Assembly: GCF_004664715.2 (NCBI RefSeq)
Contig: NC_051070.1
Coordinates: 44,588,456 to 44,652,455 of the forward strand
Length of the DNA: 64,000 nt
From: Peromyscus leucopus
Lineage: Eukaryota; Chordata; Mammalia; Rodentia; Cricetidae
Direction of reading: 5' to 3'
Positions 1 through 10,770 of the stretch are shown here, piece by piece; within the stretch, counting starts at the first letter, position 1, and every line of letters begins with the position of its first letter. A program made the position numbers and the translations under genes. The notes beneath the pieces were generated by a model. That model saw only the letters and a list, made by a program, of their open reading frames with translations, was not told where the DNA came from and searched no databases.

Positions 1-207
1 AGTATCGACTTGCTGAAAACCAGGAGCAAGGAAGGATACAGCCCTAAGTGCTGCAGGGAAGTAAATTACGTGTAGAACAAAGATAAGAACAACAGGCAAA
101 TTCCTCAGCAGAAAGTAAGCCAGACAGATGTTGAAGTGAAATTTGGTGGTAGATGCTGTCAAAGTAGGAGTACATCCCCAGCAAAAGTCTCCCGAGGGTG
201 AGGGTGA

Positions 208-388
208 AGGGTCTGCAAGACTCAGCGGCTAAGATGCCTGCTGATAAGGCGGTCAGTCTTTGGGACCTACAGAGTGGAAGCAGAACCTTCTGGAAATTGT
301 CCTTTCACCCACAGGAGTGCTGTGGAGGTCAGCCCCACCTCCCACCTCGCAAACACACACAAGCAATAAGTAAGTGTAATTCAGTTTC
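208..388 (+). mobile_element. Diverged tRNA-derived rodent SINE (ID/B4-like)
   Basis: An old head 'agactcagcggctaagatgcctgct' type precedes a cacacacaagcaataagtaag tail, as in B4/ID SINEs. Confidence 0.45.
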
Positions 389-843
389 TGAAGAGTGAAT
401 GAAGACTCTCAAACAGAGGACACGTGAGAGAATTCAAAACTCACAGACCTTTCCTGAAAACGATATTAAGGGAAGTGCTCCAGGCCAAGGAATGGTTACT
501 GTACTAGGTAAGATCTGGAAATACAGACAGGATTGCAGACCAGTAGAGAGAGTCAGTCCCGAGGTTGTGGGTACATACAGAGTACCTTTTCTGATTATTT
601 TCAAAATTAAAGGATAGTCAACCTTTAAAGTGAGACTAACAGTGTGCTGTGGGACTTATAAAACAGTGGAAATAAAATCTGAGATAACAATAGAACAAAG
701 GAGGGGTGTGGTGGGGTGTTGGAGGAAATGGATGTTTACCACTGTGTCCACGCAAATAAAGTCCTTTTTGAGTGTACATTGTGGTAAACTGAAGAGACGG
801 ATGAGGTAAACCATAGCGAAATCTCTTTGAAAAATCGAAACCT

Positions 844-844
<1 letters not shown>

Positions 845-878
<34 letters not shown>

Positions 879-894
879 AGAAGAAGAAAGAAAA
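845..894. repeat. Poly(A)/GAA simple repeat
   Basis: About 32 A residues run into repeated gaa units. Confidence 0.95.
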
Positions 895-895
895 G

Positions 896-1040
896 GTGAG
901 TAAGCTAGCCGGAAGTCTGACCGGTGAGCCAGGAAAAGAAAGAAGAAAGAAAAGGTGAGTAAGCTAGCCGGAAGTCTGACCGGTGAGCCAGGAAAAAAAA
1001 AAAGTAGAAGCTAGCCGGAAGTCTGACTGGTGAGCCAGGA
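896..1040. repeat. Three-copy minisatellite (59- and 47-bp spacing)
   Basis: The core ctagccggaagtctgac is present at 905, 964 and 1011. The units differ mainly in the length of an A/G-rich spacer. It directly follows the A-rich tract at 845. Confidence 0.9.
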
Positions 1041-1045
1041 ATGGA

Positions 1046-1697
1046 GAGATGTTTATCCTAGGTTCATTCCTGTCGCTTTGAGAATACATCCTGATGAAAG
1101 CAACTTTAAGGCTAAAAGGTTTATACACTTCCAGGTCACAGCCAGTCAGAGAGAAAGAAGGCGAATGCGTGTTTACTGCTCAGCTCCCTTCTCTGCTCTT
1201 TATATTCAGGGTCCCACCCATGAAATGATGTCATACCAGGGTGAGTCTTCCCGTCTCAATTAACCCAACTTTGAAAAATCCTTGTAGGCACTGATCTATG
1301 GAGTGGCTGTAGGCCAACCTGATCTATAGAGTGGCAGTAGACCAACCTGCTCTATGGAATGGCTGTGGCCAACCTGATCTACGGAATGGCAGTAGACCAA
1401 CCTGCTCTATGGAATGGCTGTAGGCCAACCTGATCTACGAGTTGTGGCTATTATTTATTTTTTTTTTTTTTTTTTTTTTTTTTTATTATTATTGTAGCCA
1501 CCTGATCTACAGAGTGGCATAGGCTAGTAAGGCATCCTGATCTATGGAATGGCTGTAGGCCATCCTGATCTATGAATGCTATAGGCCAACCTGCTCTATG
1601 GAGTGGCTGTAGGCCATCCTGGTCTACAGAATGGACCTCTGGCTTTCTTCCTTGGTGACTCTAGAGTGTGTCAAGTTGCCTATTAAAACTAACCATC
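1046..1697 (+). mobile_element. MaLR-type LTR (ORR1-like) expanded by an internal minisatellite
   Basis: The left part (aaagcaactt...ggtttata, then ...cagggtcccacccatgaaatgatgtca) and the terminal part (ggtgactctagagtgtgtcaagttg...aaactaaccatcaca) match the layout of rodent MaLR LTRs. The middle is expanded by the 28-bp tandem array. Confidence 0.6.
1290..1634. repeat. 28-bp minisatellite inside the LTR, about 11 units, interrupted by a T tract
   Basis: Units begin with ctgatcta or ctgctcta at 1291, 1319, 1347, 1374, 1402 and 1430. They resume after a T-rich insertion at 1451-1497. The unit matches the 'taggccaacctgatcta' segment that belongs to this LTR type, so the array arose from LTR sequence. 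Confidence 0.85.
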
Positions 1698-1699
1698 AC

Positions 1700-1887
1700 A
1701 GGGCCAGTGAGAAGGCTTCCATGGCTAAAAGTGTCTGCCACTACGTCTAATGACCTGAGTTTGAGTCCCAGGATCTATATGATAATGCAACCAACTCTTG
1801 CAAGTTATTCTCTGAACTCCATATGTGCACCATGGCACATGCATGCCCCAGTCCCCATATGCACACACACAAATAAATAAATGTAAA
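1700..1887 (+). mobile_element. B4/RSINE1-type SINE
   Basis: The element reads ggccagtgagaaggcttcc...ctgagtttgagtcccagga...ctctgaactccatatgtgcacc, with an acacacaaataaataaatgtaaaa tail. Confidence 0.75.
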
Positions 1888-1931
1888 AAAAAAACAACCT
1901 CTAATTATCACAATATTGAATACTAAAAGAT

Positions 1932-1978
1932 AGTTTGTTTGTTTATTTATTTATTTATTTATTTATTTACTTACTTAC

Positions 1979-2009
<31 letters not shown>

Positions 2010-2023
2010 CTTATTTATTTATT
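1932..2023. repeat. (TTTA/TTTG/TTAC)n tetranucleotide repeat
   Basis: About 90 bp of tetranucleotide units lie just before the reversed tail of the B1 at 2022. Confidence 0.95.
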
Positions 2024-2175
2024 TTTTGGTTTTTCGAGACAGGGTTTCTTTGTGTAGCTTTGTGCCTTTCCTGGACCTCATTCTGTAGACCAGGCTGGCC
2101 TCGAACTCACAAAGAGCCGCCTGCCTCTGCCTCCCGAGTGCTGGGATTAAAGGCATGTGCCACCACTGCCCAGCC
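2022..2175 (-). mobile_element. B1 SINE
   Basis: Near full-length reversed B1, from ggtttttcgagacagggtttc to the gtgccaccactgcccagcc head. Confidence 0.95.
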
Positions 2176-2202
2176 AAAAGGGAATGTCTTAACCAATCAG
2201 TC

Positions 2203-2352
2203 ACCAATCGGGAGGAAGAGGCAGGCAGATCTCTGTGAGTTCGAGGCCAGCCTGGTCTACAGAGTGAGGTTCAGGAAAGGCTCCAAAGCTACACAGAGAA
2301 ACTGTCTCATAAAAAAACCAAAAAAAAAAAAAAAAAAAAAAAAACAAAAAAA
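2203..2352 (+). mobile_element. B1 SINE, 5'-truncated
   Basis: It starts within the element (gggaggaagaggcaggcagatc) and runs through aaggctccaaagctacacagagaaac into an A-rich tail. It faces the B1 at 2022, so the pair can fold back. Confidence 0.9.
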
Positions 2353-2472
2353 AAGACATTCCCTTTTGAATGACCTGTTAGGCTGGGTACATCAGCTCAA
2401 TCCAATTATTGCTATCTTATGAGAAATTATTTCAAATTTATCAATGCATCTATATTAAATATAAAACAATGA

Positions 2473-2615
2473 GTTGGATGGTAGTGGCACACACCTTTAA
2501 TCCCAGCACTTGAGAGGTAGAGGCAGGTGGATCTCTGTGAGTTCAAGGCCAACCTGGTCTTACAGAGTGAGTTCTAGGACAGCCAGGGTTACACAGTGAA
2601 ACCCTGTCTTGAAAA
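2473..2615 (+). mobile_element. B1 SINE
   Basis: The sequence tggtagtggcacacacctttaatcc runs to acagtgaaaccctgtcttg. Confidence 0.93.
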
Positions 2616-2689
2616 ATCCAATATATAAATAGATAGATAGTTAAAATAAAATAAAACGAGAAGTTACAGCATTCCATTGCAAAGTCAGG

Positions 2690-2895
2690 ACAAGATGACT
2701 TAGAGGTTAAGAGTTCTGGTGTTCTTACCAAGGATCTGGGTCTAGTTGCTAGCACCCACACCAGGCAGCTCACAACTGCCTGCAACTCCAGTTCTAGGTG
2801 ATCCAACACCCTCCTCAGGCATACACAAAGTACACATATTCCACATGAAGGTGAAACACTCATCCATATAAAGTAAAAATAAATAAACATTTAAA
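2690..2895 (+). mobile_element. B3/B2-type SINE
   Basis: A tRNA-like head (tagaggttaagagttctggtg) is followed by cagctcacaactgcctgcaac and a tail ending taaaaataaataaaca. Confidence 0.8.
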
Positions 2896-3249
2896 AAATG
2901 ATTCAGGAAAAGGTTATTATCAGGGATAATGAGAAATCCATTAGGAAGACTTCAGCGGTCCTGTCTGCATAGACAGCTAAATCAGCCTTAAAGTACACAG
3001 GGGAAACAGATTGGAAGGAAGCAGGTAGATTTCCACTGTGTTTGTGAAATTCCGTACCCCCTTCCCAATAGACAATAGCAAGGACATTAAGACTTGAACA
3101 CCATCTTTCATGAACTTGGACTAACTGATAATTGCAGAGCACTTAACCTGATGGCAGGGTACTGTTTTTAAGTCCATTGCCCTGCAGAGAATATATCCTG
3201 GCAATAAACTAGTTTCACTGTATTTAGTGTCCTCATTTTTTATGATATG

Positions 3250-3730
3250 GTGGCAGTTGGCACAGACTTAATGGCTTAACATAAAACACATACATTACCT
3301 TTCAGATCTGGAGGTCTGAAGTCCATATTGGGTCTCGTTAGGCTAAAATCACATATGAGCAAAGCGGGGTCTCTTTTGGAGGCTGGAGGTGCAGACTTGT
3401 CTCCTGGCCTTTCCTTCCAAAGGCCGTTCACGTCTTTGGTCGCTTTCCTGGTTCAGCTACATCCAGCAGCAGTGACAGTTTTCTTCATTGCCACCATCCA
3501 TCTGGTCCTCTGTTTTGCTTTCCTTTCAAGCTTGGAGAGATCCTCATGATTACCCTGGGCCCATGAGTAATCCCTGGGTAATCCAGGATCTGCTGTCCTT
3601 CCAAACGCTAGCTGATGAGAGGACTTTAAACCCACCATGAACTTTATTGCCCTGCGTCATGCAAGGGAACAGGCATTCCCAGGATCTCGGGATCAGAACT
3701 CTTGGTGAGGGGGTTGTCTGCTCCCTTGGC
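3250..3730 (-). mobile_element. Ancient MLT1-type MaLR LTR
   Basis: It reads ttaatggcttaacataaaa...tctggaggtctgaagtcc...attgggtctcgttaggctaaaatc, then ...gattaccctgggccc. This is the reverse of the mammal-wide MLT1 LTR. It is heavily decayed and has no coding part. Confidence 0.65.
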
Positions 3731-4258
3731 TGTCAGTGATTGATCAGGTATAGCCTCTGACCTTACAGGACTTGACATAGGGCTGTGGGGGACGGGTCAG
3801 AAACCGGATTTAAAAAAGACATCGGATGTTTAGAAATCAAAGAAAGTAATCCCGAGAAGAAATCACGTTTTAAATGTCAGATTGTTTGAAACAGTAGAGT
3901 AAGAGCTTAGAGAAGCTGTTGGGAGATTCATGAAGGGGGGGCACACTGCTTCCTGGACCTGGCAGACAGTGGTCCTGGCACTCAGGAGGGAACATCACAC
4001 TCCAAGAAGTTAAGGATTTGGGGCAAATGATTCTCTTTCCTGGAGCAACCTGGGAAAATAATGGTGTAATCTCCATAGGAGGCGGCAGCTGACCCACCAT
4101 GGGTCTGGTTACCCCACTGTTGCGTCTCACCGAATCAGAAACCTTGGAGAGTTGATGTGCAGAGTTGAGCTGTTGGACTGTGCCTGGTGACGAAATGGAG
4201 GCTCTGGAGCATAATTACAAACTTGCTTTGGCCTAAGTTTCTCTTTCTTCCCGTTTTC

Positions 4259-4261
<3 letters not shown>

Positions 4262-4294
<33 letters not shown>
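4262..4294. repeat. (GA)n microsatellite
   Basis: About 16 GA units. Confidence 0.97.
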
Positions 4295-4299
<5 letters not shown>

Positions 4300-4392
4300 A
4301 GGATATGCATTTGTTGGTGTGAGTATATGAACACACACATGCTGGTACACACATGTACCTGTGGAGGCTAGTGTCTACCTGCTGTCTACTTT

Positions 4393-4434
4393 TATGTATG
4401 TATGTATGTATGTATGTATTTATTTATTTATTTT

Positions 4435-4465
<31 letters not shown>

Positions 4466-4468
4466 TTG
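4393..4468. repeat. (TATG)n(TTTA)n microsatellite
   Basis: Tetranucleotide repeat at the tail side of the B1 that follows. Confidence 0.93.
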
Positions 4469-4585
4469 GTTTTTCGAGACAGTTTCTTTGTGTAGCCCTG
4501 TCGGTCCTGGAACTTGCTCTGTAGACCAGACTGACCTCAAACTCTGAGATCCACCTGCCTCTGCCTCCTGAGTGCTGGGATTACC
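4466..4585 (-). mobile_element. B1 SINE, head-truncated
   Basis: The sequence ggtttttcgagacagtttc runs to gagtgctgggatta. Confidence 0.92.
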
Positions 4586-5497
4586 ACCTTATCTTTTGAA
4601 ACAGGCTCTCTCCCCTGAACCTACGAGCTAGATTTGTTGGCCAGTGAGCTTAAGGGAGCTACCTAGCCCATCTCCAGCACTGGGGTTTGAAGCCTTAGCC
4701 ACGTGGCCTGGCTTTTACGTGGATGCCAGGGGTCTGAACACAGGTCTTCATGCTGATGGGAATGCAGTTTGCTGACTGAGCTGTCTCTCCGGCTCCCTTG
4801 TCTACATCTCATATAAATTCATTTGCTCTTCCTGTCACTCCAGACATCTAAGGTTGGCTGTTGCCTGTGTGGCTTCAACAGACCTCTGTCACTGGGCAGC
4901 AGCTTAAGTAGGCCACTGTTGCTGTGATCCGAATCGAGTTGAGCAGTAAGTCTTGGAGTGTCGTGCTCCATCGTGTTTATGTATACACCGGGGAGAGTGG
5001 ACCATGCAATAGTTCTTCCCTGGGTGTGGAGGCTGCTTGGCTCGTCACTCCCTCCGACTGTTGACATTACAGAAGTCAGCAGGTCATTTAAAACTCCACT
5101 GTGTAGGGTTGGTGAGGAACAGGCTGCCCTGCCTTTAGACTACATCCTGATCGTCTAGGATCTACTGATTCTAGATCCCCTAAGGCTGAGAGGCAGAGTC
5201 TAGAAGGGACAGTTGTGGTCAGTATTGCAGTTGGCTTCCTCAGGACAGTAGCTTTCATTCAATGTTGTATGGTACAAATTAATCAGATGAGGCTCCAGTC
5301 ACGAACAGACTGATTAGAATAGCTCACTAACTGAATGTCAAAGGTCATGTGTACCTTTGCCAGCAATCAGTGTGGTCACAAGAATGTGTTGTTGAGAGAG
5401 ATGGTTCATGGATTTCCTGTGCTCCAGGGCATCTTCGTGCTGTGCCAGGATTTGCTATTGCCAGGTGCCTTGAACACCTTTTAAAAATCAATTTCTT

Positions 5498-5604
5498 AGC
5501 CGTTTGCCCCTTTAATCCCAGCATCGGACAGGCAGGCGGATCTCTGTGAGTTCGAGGCCAGCCTGGGCTACCAAGTGAGCTCCAGGAAAGGCGCAAAGCT
5601 ACAC
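5498..5604 (+). mobile_element. B1 SINE with target-site duplication
   Basis: The body (cctttaatcccagcatcgg to gcgcaaagctacac) is flanked by aaatcaatttctta on the left and aaatcaattttctt on the right. Its 3' end is cut short. Confidence 0.9.
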
Positions 5605-5745
5605 AAATCAATTTTCTTTTCCTTTTTTTGATATTATAATATTATCATATCATCTCTCTGCTTCTTGTTTCTACCTCAAATCCCTCCCTGCCCCCTTGCT
5701 CTCATTTAGAGTCATGGCCTCTTTTTCTTCAATTGTAGTTACACA

Positions 5746-5746
<1 letters not shown>

Positions 5747-5780
<34 letters not shown>
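5747..5780. repeat. (CA)n microsatellite
   Basis: About 17 CA units inside the L1 3' UTR. Confidence 0.97.
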
Positions 5781-5781
<1 letters not shown>

Positions 5782-5885
5782 TCTCAGCCCATTTACTACT
5801 TTTGGTTTAAAATTTACTAGTTTTATTGACATTAAATACATTTATATCATTGTATCCCAAAACCACTATGTATTTCCCAACCATG

Positions 5886-5889
<4 letters not shown>

Positions 5890-5921
<32 letters not shown>
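5890..5921. repeat. (TG)n microsatellite
   Basis: About 16 TG units inside the same L1. Confidence 0.97.
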
Positions 5922-5925
<4 letters not shown>

Positions 5926-6728
5926 CTAAAAATATGCATAAAACCTGCCTAGTCTGTATAATGTTACTTATGTGTGTGTTTTCAGGACTGGCCGTATAGT
6001 ACTGGATACCCAGCTCCTGTGTTCATCCCTGTACCTCCTGCTCTCAGGTTCCTTACTCCTCTGGAGTTCTTTGTGTAGGCCTGAGGCTGCCCGAGCTTCC
6101 CCTTCCCCACACTAGCATGTCTAACACAGGCCCGACTGATAGATCCACAACACAACCCCTGCACCCAAGGCTGAGGGATTATATTGGAAGAAGAGGATAG
6201 AAATATTGTAAGAGCCAGAGGAGCAGAAGTTTGCCGTGAGATTTTATCTCCTAGGAATGTCAGGGAAGCTTCGCTGTCCAAGTCTCACCAACATGGCTGC
6301 CTACACATGACCAGAACACTCTTAACCTGAGTCATTTCTCAGCAGGGAGCAACTGTGTGGTATGTGATCATGTCCCTCTGTGGGACAGAGGAGGCTGGGT
6401 TGGCGCTTGCTGTAAAGCTGTGGACACCCACCACTCATGGTTGAGTAACACAGACTTCTGCATACCGAAGCGTCTGTCTGGGCCTCTCTCTCCACTACCT
6501 TGACAGTGAGGGGTGGGAGAAACCAGTGCAACTTGTTGCTCGATGTATTGACCTGGGAGTCCGTACGTGAAACAGTAAACAAACGGATTTGGTGAGCTCT
6601 GAATGATAAAGCCTCAGATGGAATTAAGCCTGTGATGTGTCCTCATTATTTCTGCTCACCAGCTGGGCGTCCTAGCTAGTGCAGTGACTAAAAAAGGAGA
6701 GACATACTGTTTGAAAAGAAAGAAAACA

Positions 6729-6880
6729 GCCGGCCGGGGGTGGTGCATACTTGTAATCTCAGCACTCGAGACACAGAGGCAGGCAGATCTCTTAAGTTCG
6801 AGGCCAGTCTGGTCTACAGAATGAGTTCCAGGACAACCAGGACTGTTACACAGAGAAATCCTATTTCAAAAAAATCAAAA
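6729..6880 (+). mobile_element. B1 SINE with GGAA tail
   Basis: The body ggccgggggtggtgcatac...ccaggacaaccagg ends in aaaaaatcaaaa and a (GGAA)5 run to 6900. Confidence 0.92.
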
Positions 6881-7124
6881 GGAAGGAAGGAAGGAAGGAA
6901 TAAATTCAGAGACAACTTAATTATGTAGAAAACATGTAGGAAACTATAAAGTAGTTAATAGAAGTAGAAATGGGCTGAACACAATTATGGAATGCCTAAA
7001 TGATACTTTCTCAGAAACTATATCAAAATGTTTGTGTGTGCTGGACATTATGAAACATAAGTCAGGAAAGATATCTTAGGTCTGAGGTTGGGAAGTTTCA
7101 TATTGTTGAGACTACTACACTGAA

Positions 7125-7225
7125 AGTGATCTACAGAATTGGTACAAGTCCCATCAGTACAAAAGTGATCTACAGAAGTACGGTACAAAATGATCTACAG
7201 AGTCAGTACAGATACAAAAGTATCT
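7125..7225. repeat. Short degenerate tandem repeat
   Basis: The core gatctacaga...gtacaa recurs at about 7128, 7167 and 7191 with variable spacing. Confidence 0.6.
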
Positions 7226-7229
7226 AAGT

Positions 7230-7383
7230 CATTGCTAAGCCATGCTCCTGGTGAATGGTTCCACTGCTGTGCCCGCCCTGGTGGGATGGACGCATTCCTT
7301 CATCTGTGAGCTAAAGACAACCTTTCACCCCCGAGATTGCTTCTTCCCAGGTGTTTGATCACCGCAATAGAAAAGTAACTACT
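7230..7383 (+). mobile_element. 3' end of an MT-family MaLR LTR
   Basis: The layout ctgtgagctaaagacaacctttc...ttgcttcttcccaggtgtttgatcac...aatagaaaagtaactac is typical of MT LTR ends. Confidence 0.6.
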
Positions 7384-7842
7384 TGCATCTTATTCATGGT
7401 GGTAAACTCCTGGTCTCTCCAGGCTTGCCTGCTCGTTCCCTTCTGTTATGTCTACTCAGAGACCTAAAGCAAGGCACTGCACGTTCTGCAAGGCTCTGGG
7501 CTGGTTGCAGAGATTAATAAGTGTGCTGTCTTCCTGGGAGAGAGGGTTCCTGTTTTGAGAAGGGGCCATTTCAGGTAGAGACTCATTGTTGGTGAAGTTG
7601 AATTATCTGAGAAAGGGACATGTGCAAAAATTATTTCGTTGTGATGGTTTGAGCCTCTAGTAAGACGGAGCTTCCATGTGTGGGCTTCCATGTTTGAAGA
7701 CGGCTGTTTCCTCTCACACTGGACTGTTGTCTCAACTGGGTTTTAAACTTGAAAGAAATTGTCTCCATGGAGCCCATCATGATATATATGCCAGTAAAAA
7801 AGGAGAAGAAAAGCAAGAAAGAAGTTGAAAGCATACTGTTAG

Positions 7843-7866
7843 ACAAAACAAAACAAAACAAAACAG
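7843..7866. repeat. (AAAAC)n simple repeat
   Basis: Four to five AAAAC units. Confidence 0.9.
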
Positions 7867-7879
7867 ATAAAACCCATCG

Positions 7880-8350
7880 CAGTGGGAAGCTGCCTTTTCC
7901 TCAGAACGCTGAAGCCACCACACTGCTGCTGTCTGGCTCCCGGCACCCAGAAAGCCCTTGCAGTCTGCGTCTGGGATGCTCTGTGGAATGCCTCCCCCAC
8001 CCTTCTCTCTGGAAGTGTTCAGGATCGCCTCTGTTCCTCAGGGATCTGTAACTTCACAGCAGAATTCACAGTGTGGGTTTATTTTCATCTATTGTGTGGG
8101 CTTCTCCCGTTCCATCTTGGGTTCTGGGAAATCGTCTTGAGTTATTTCTTCCTTCTGTGTGCTACACTCATCCTGTTGGGTACCCTCATTGTTTGGATGT
8201 TGGGCCTCCTCTCCTATTTGTCATCTCATTTTCCTATTCTTGCCACCTGCCCCCCAGACTCTAGCATCTTGTCTTTTTCATTTTGCTTCCTAAGAGATTT
8301 CTTGACTTTATTTCGCAACCTTTCTATTCTTTCCACTTCCCTTGGGTAAA
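7880..8350. other. Unassigned T-rich segment, possibly an ancient L1 fragment
   Basis: It has a long open frame rich in Leu, Phe and Ser and T-rich composition. Phrases such as cttcctaagagatttcttgac recall old mammalian L1 sequence, but I cannot assign it. It does not look like a gene. Confidence 0.25.
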
Positions 8351-8692
8351 TAGGTAAACATGTGTGTGTGTACACACCGTTTCCTGTGATGGGTTATCAT
8401 ACTTCAGCATCTATGTAGACTTTGTTTTAATACTCCCTGGAGATGCGAAGAAAGCCCCTGTGTGCATTCATCATACACACAGCCTCTTAGGAACTCGTGC
8501 TCATCTATCTCTACATTGCTTATATCTGGCACAGTGTGTCAGTGAAAGCTATGTGAGTAGTGGCTGTACTGTGTTGTTTAAGGAACAGTGCCATGAAGGG
8601 AACACGCATTTTAAGTTGTGTTAAAAATGTTTCTTTTTCCAGAATATTTTCAATTCAAGGTCAGTTGATTCCATGAATGTGGAACCCACAGA

Positions 8693-8789
8693 CACACACA
8701 GACGTAGGCATGCAAGTGCACACACACATGTGTGCGCGCAGCGCATGCACGCACACACATACAAACACATACACAGAAAGACACAGACA

Positions 8790-8850
<61 letters not shown>

Positions 8851-8852
8851 CG
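8693..8852. repeat. Compound (CA)n microsatellite
   Basis: Degenerate CA-rich units lead into two long pure (CA) runs. Confidence 0.95.
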
Positions 8853-8973
8853 AGGATACCAGACCAAGAGCCTCCTGAAGCTGCTTGGACTCTCTGTGCA
8901 GATGAGGTTTGTCAGCTGTGAGCTGTGTTTTATTCTGTAACCTGAATAGGTTTTTGTTGACATCCTCTGACAT

Positions 8974-8977
<4 letters not shown>

Positions 8978-9033
<56 letters not shown>
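8978..9033. repeat. (CA)n microsatellite
   Basis: About 28 CA units. Confidence 0.97.
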
Positions 9034-9034
<1 letters not shown>

Positions 9035-9294
9035 ACCCCCGCCCACAACTTTGTCAGGTCCCCAGCAAAGGACCTTCCAATGGCAAATTGTATTTCCCGT
9101 GGAGATCTGTTGCACAGCAAGTCTAGGGAACTGGCATTCTTCAAGTTTACACAGGGCTCCTTCTCTGTCTCCAGTTATTTCTGGGTCTTTCGTTCTAGAC
9201 GGTCTCCTTTCGACCCTCTCCAGAAGAAGCCCCCAGTCTTGTTCTGCTGTGGGAGAGAGGCCTCTGGGGCAAAGCAGAGTTGAAGAACGAGGAG

Positions 9295-9331
9295 TGGGAT
9301 GGCGGGCGCCGGTGGGGGAGGAGGGGTGGGA
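9295..9331 (+). promoter_or_regulatory. Potential G-quadruplex in a CpG-rich patch
   Basis: Five G runs of three or more (gggat, gcggg, ggggg, gggg, ggg) lie within about 35 bp. The next 350 bp hold an unusual number of CpGs and ccgcc repeats (9418-9440, 9505). Confidence 0.4.
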
Positions 9332-9777
9332 GAGGAGGACAGAGGTTCTGACACAGATCTTCACCCAATGCCTTTCATTTCATCCCTGCTCAGCCGCTCA
9401 GAGAGGTAGCTGGTGACGCCACCGCCGCCACTGCCGCCAGCTCTCACGCCATTTGCCATTTGGGGATCGTCTGCTCAAGTGGGCTGGCTTTCAGCGATTC
9501 CCACTGCCGCCGTATGGCTGTACTAAGTCGGTTCACATTTGTCCATCTGCTTCGTCACTTGGAAATGTTGCAGCTTTGGTCTTCTCTCGCTTTTGTTGAG
9601 CCTCAAAATTTTATGCCTTTTTAGAAACCTCTCTACTGGAACTTTGAAGACATGGGCGTCCATAGAGCAAAGAAACCTGTGAGAACCCAGCAGTTTTAAA
9701 TATGGAATTTGAAAAATTAAAAGTATACTGTGAATTAATATCGTAAGTTAAACATTAGTAGTTAAAATCTAGTTGCT

Positions 9778-9936
9778 GCCGGGCGGTGGTGGCGCACGCC
9801 TTTAATCGCAGCACTGGGGAGGCTGAGGCAGGTGGATCTCTCTGAGTTTGAGGCTAGCCTGGTCTATAGGGCGAGTTCCAGGACAGCCAGGGGTATAGAA
9901 AGAAACCCTGCCTCGAAAAACAAAAAACAAAACAAT
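9778..9936 (+). mobile_element. B1 SINE
   Basis: Full-length: gccgggcggtggtggcgcac to gaaaccctgcctcg, then an A/C-rich tail. Confidence 0.95.
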
Positions 9937-10322
9937 TTGGTAATACGTGATTACAGTTGTGCTGTATTTTAAGAGACTTTTTTTTTTGGGTAACATCTCC
10001 CCAAAATAAGAGTGTGGCTCTTCCAGTCTCCTGTTTCTATCCATTTTTAGCTTGGTGTTGTTTTCATTGTGATCTACACGTAGTATTTCATCAGTCTAAA
10101 CAATTTGCTGATTCCTTTCAGTAGTATGTCTTTGTGGAAGCAATGGTTGCATGAAGCTACTGTGGGCTGGGATGGACCTGCTTAGGTCGCCTGTGGTCAC
10201 TAATGTGTATTTAAGATTGAGCTCCTCATCTTTTCATCCCCCCTGGTTCATAGAATGACAGATGTGTAAGTAACCTTAAAGGTATTTGCGTCCCTGGCTC
10301 TTTCCTGGCCATTTCTATCTCA

Positions 10323-10324
<2 letters not shown>

Positions 10325-10374
<50 letters not shown>
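10325..10374. repeat. (GT)n microsatellite
   Basis: 25 GT units. Confidence 0.98.
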
Positions 10375-10377
<3 letters not shown>

Positions 10378-10639
10378 ATTCCTTTTATCAAGATTTGTTA
10401 ACGACTTCTTTGTAATGTCTCCAATCTGTGCATCCATTTCTAGCATCTCCATACTTTCATTCAGACCCTCCTGTGTGTATTGTATATCACCCAGGATTCT
10501 AGGGCAGCCTAAAGGATTGGCCAGTACACACTTGGGTTGACCACCTGAGACAGCAGACAATAGCCAGGTGTGATTTAATAACACTGATGTGTAAATGCTA
10601 GAGCTGAGGGCAGCTTCACTGTTTGTGAAACAGCTCTAG

Positions 10640-10770
10640 TTAGCAAGGGTAAAGCATTAATGTTTTATTCATTAAGCAAATATTTATTAGGGTCAACTAT
10701 GTGCCAACAACCTGTTTTGCAACTGGATATGGAAATGACCAAAATATGAAAATCCCTGCCTTCATAGGTA
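10640..10770 (-). mobile_element. Ancient L2-like fragment
   Basis: The phrase attcattaagcaaatatttatta...actatgtgcc is the reverse of an L2 3' end. Later bases (aaatccctgccttcataggt) are typical of the same mammal-wide layer. Confidence 0.45.

Larger units (their letters stand above)
4296..4800 (-). mobile_element. B4-like SINE split by a B1
   Basis: The reversed tail (4296-4385) and the reversed body ending tgactgagctgtctctccggctcc (4590-4798) are separated by the simple repeat and B1 at 4393-4585. Confidence 0.6.
5612..6312 (-). mobile_element. L1 3' end with twin-priming-type 5' inversion
   Basis: From 5612 to about 6120 the sequence is the reverse of a rodent L1 3' UTR. It starts at a T-rich tail and includes tagtctgtataatgttactt and ggagttctttgtgtagg. 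From about 6140 to 6312 the neighbouring L1 segment appears in the opposite direction (gtaagagccagaggagcag...gtctcaccaacatggctgcc). Two microsatellites lie inside. Confidence 0.6.

Noticed and set aside
7882..8349. 155-codon open frame rich in Leu and Phe with membrane-like stretches
   Set aside because: T-rich sequence gives hydrophobic codons by composition. No domain, no splice context, and overlapping frames are open too.
8621..9364. Several open frames over CA/GT microsatellites (VCVCVC or HTHTHT runs)
   Set aside because: Dinucleotide repeats are open in most frames. They are not genes.
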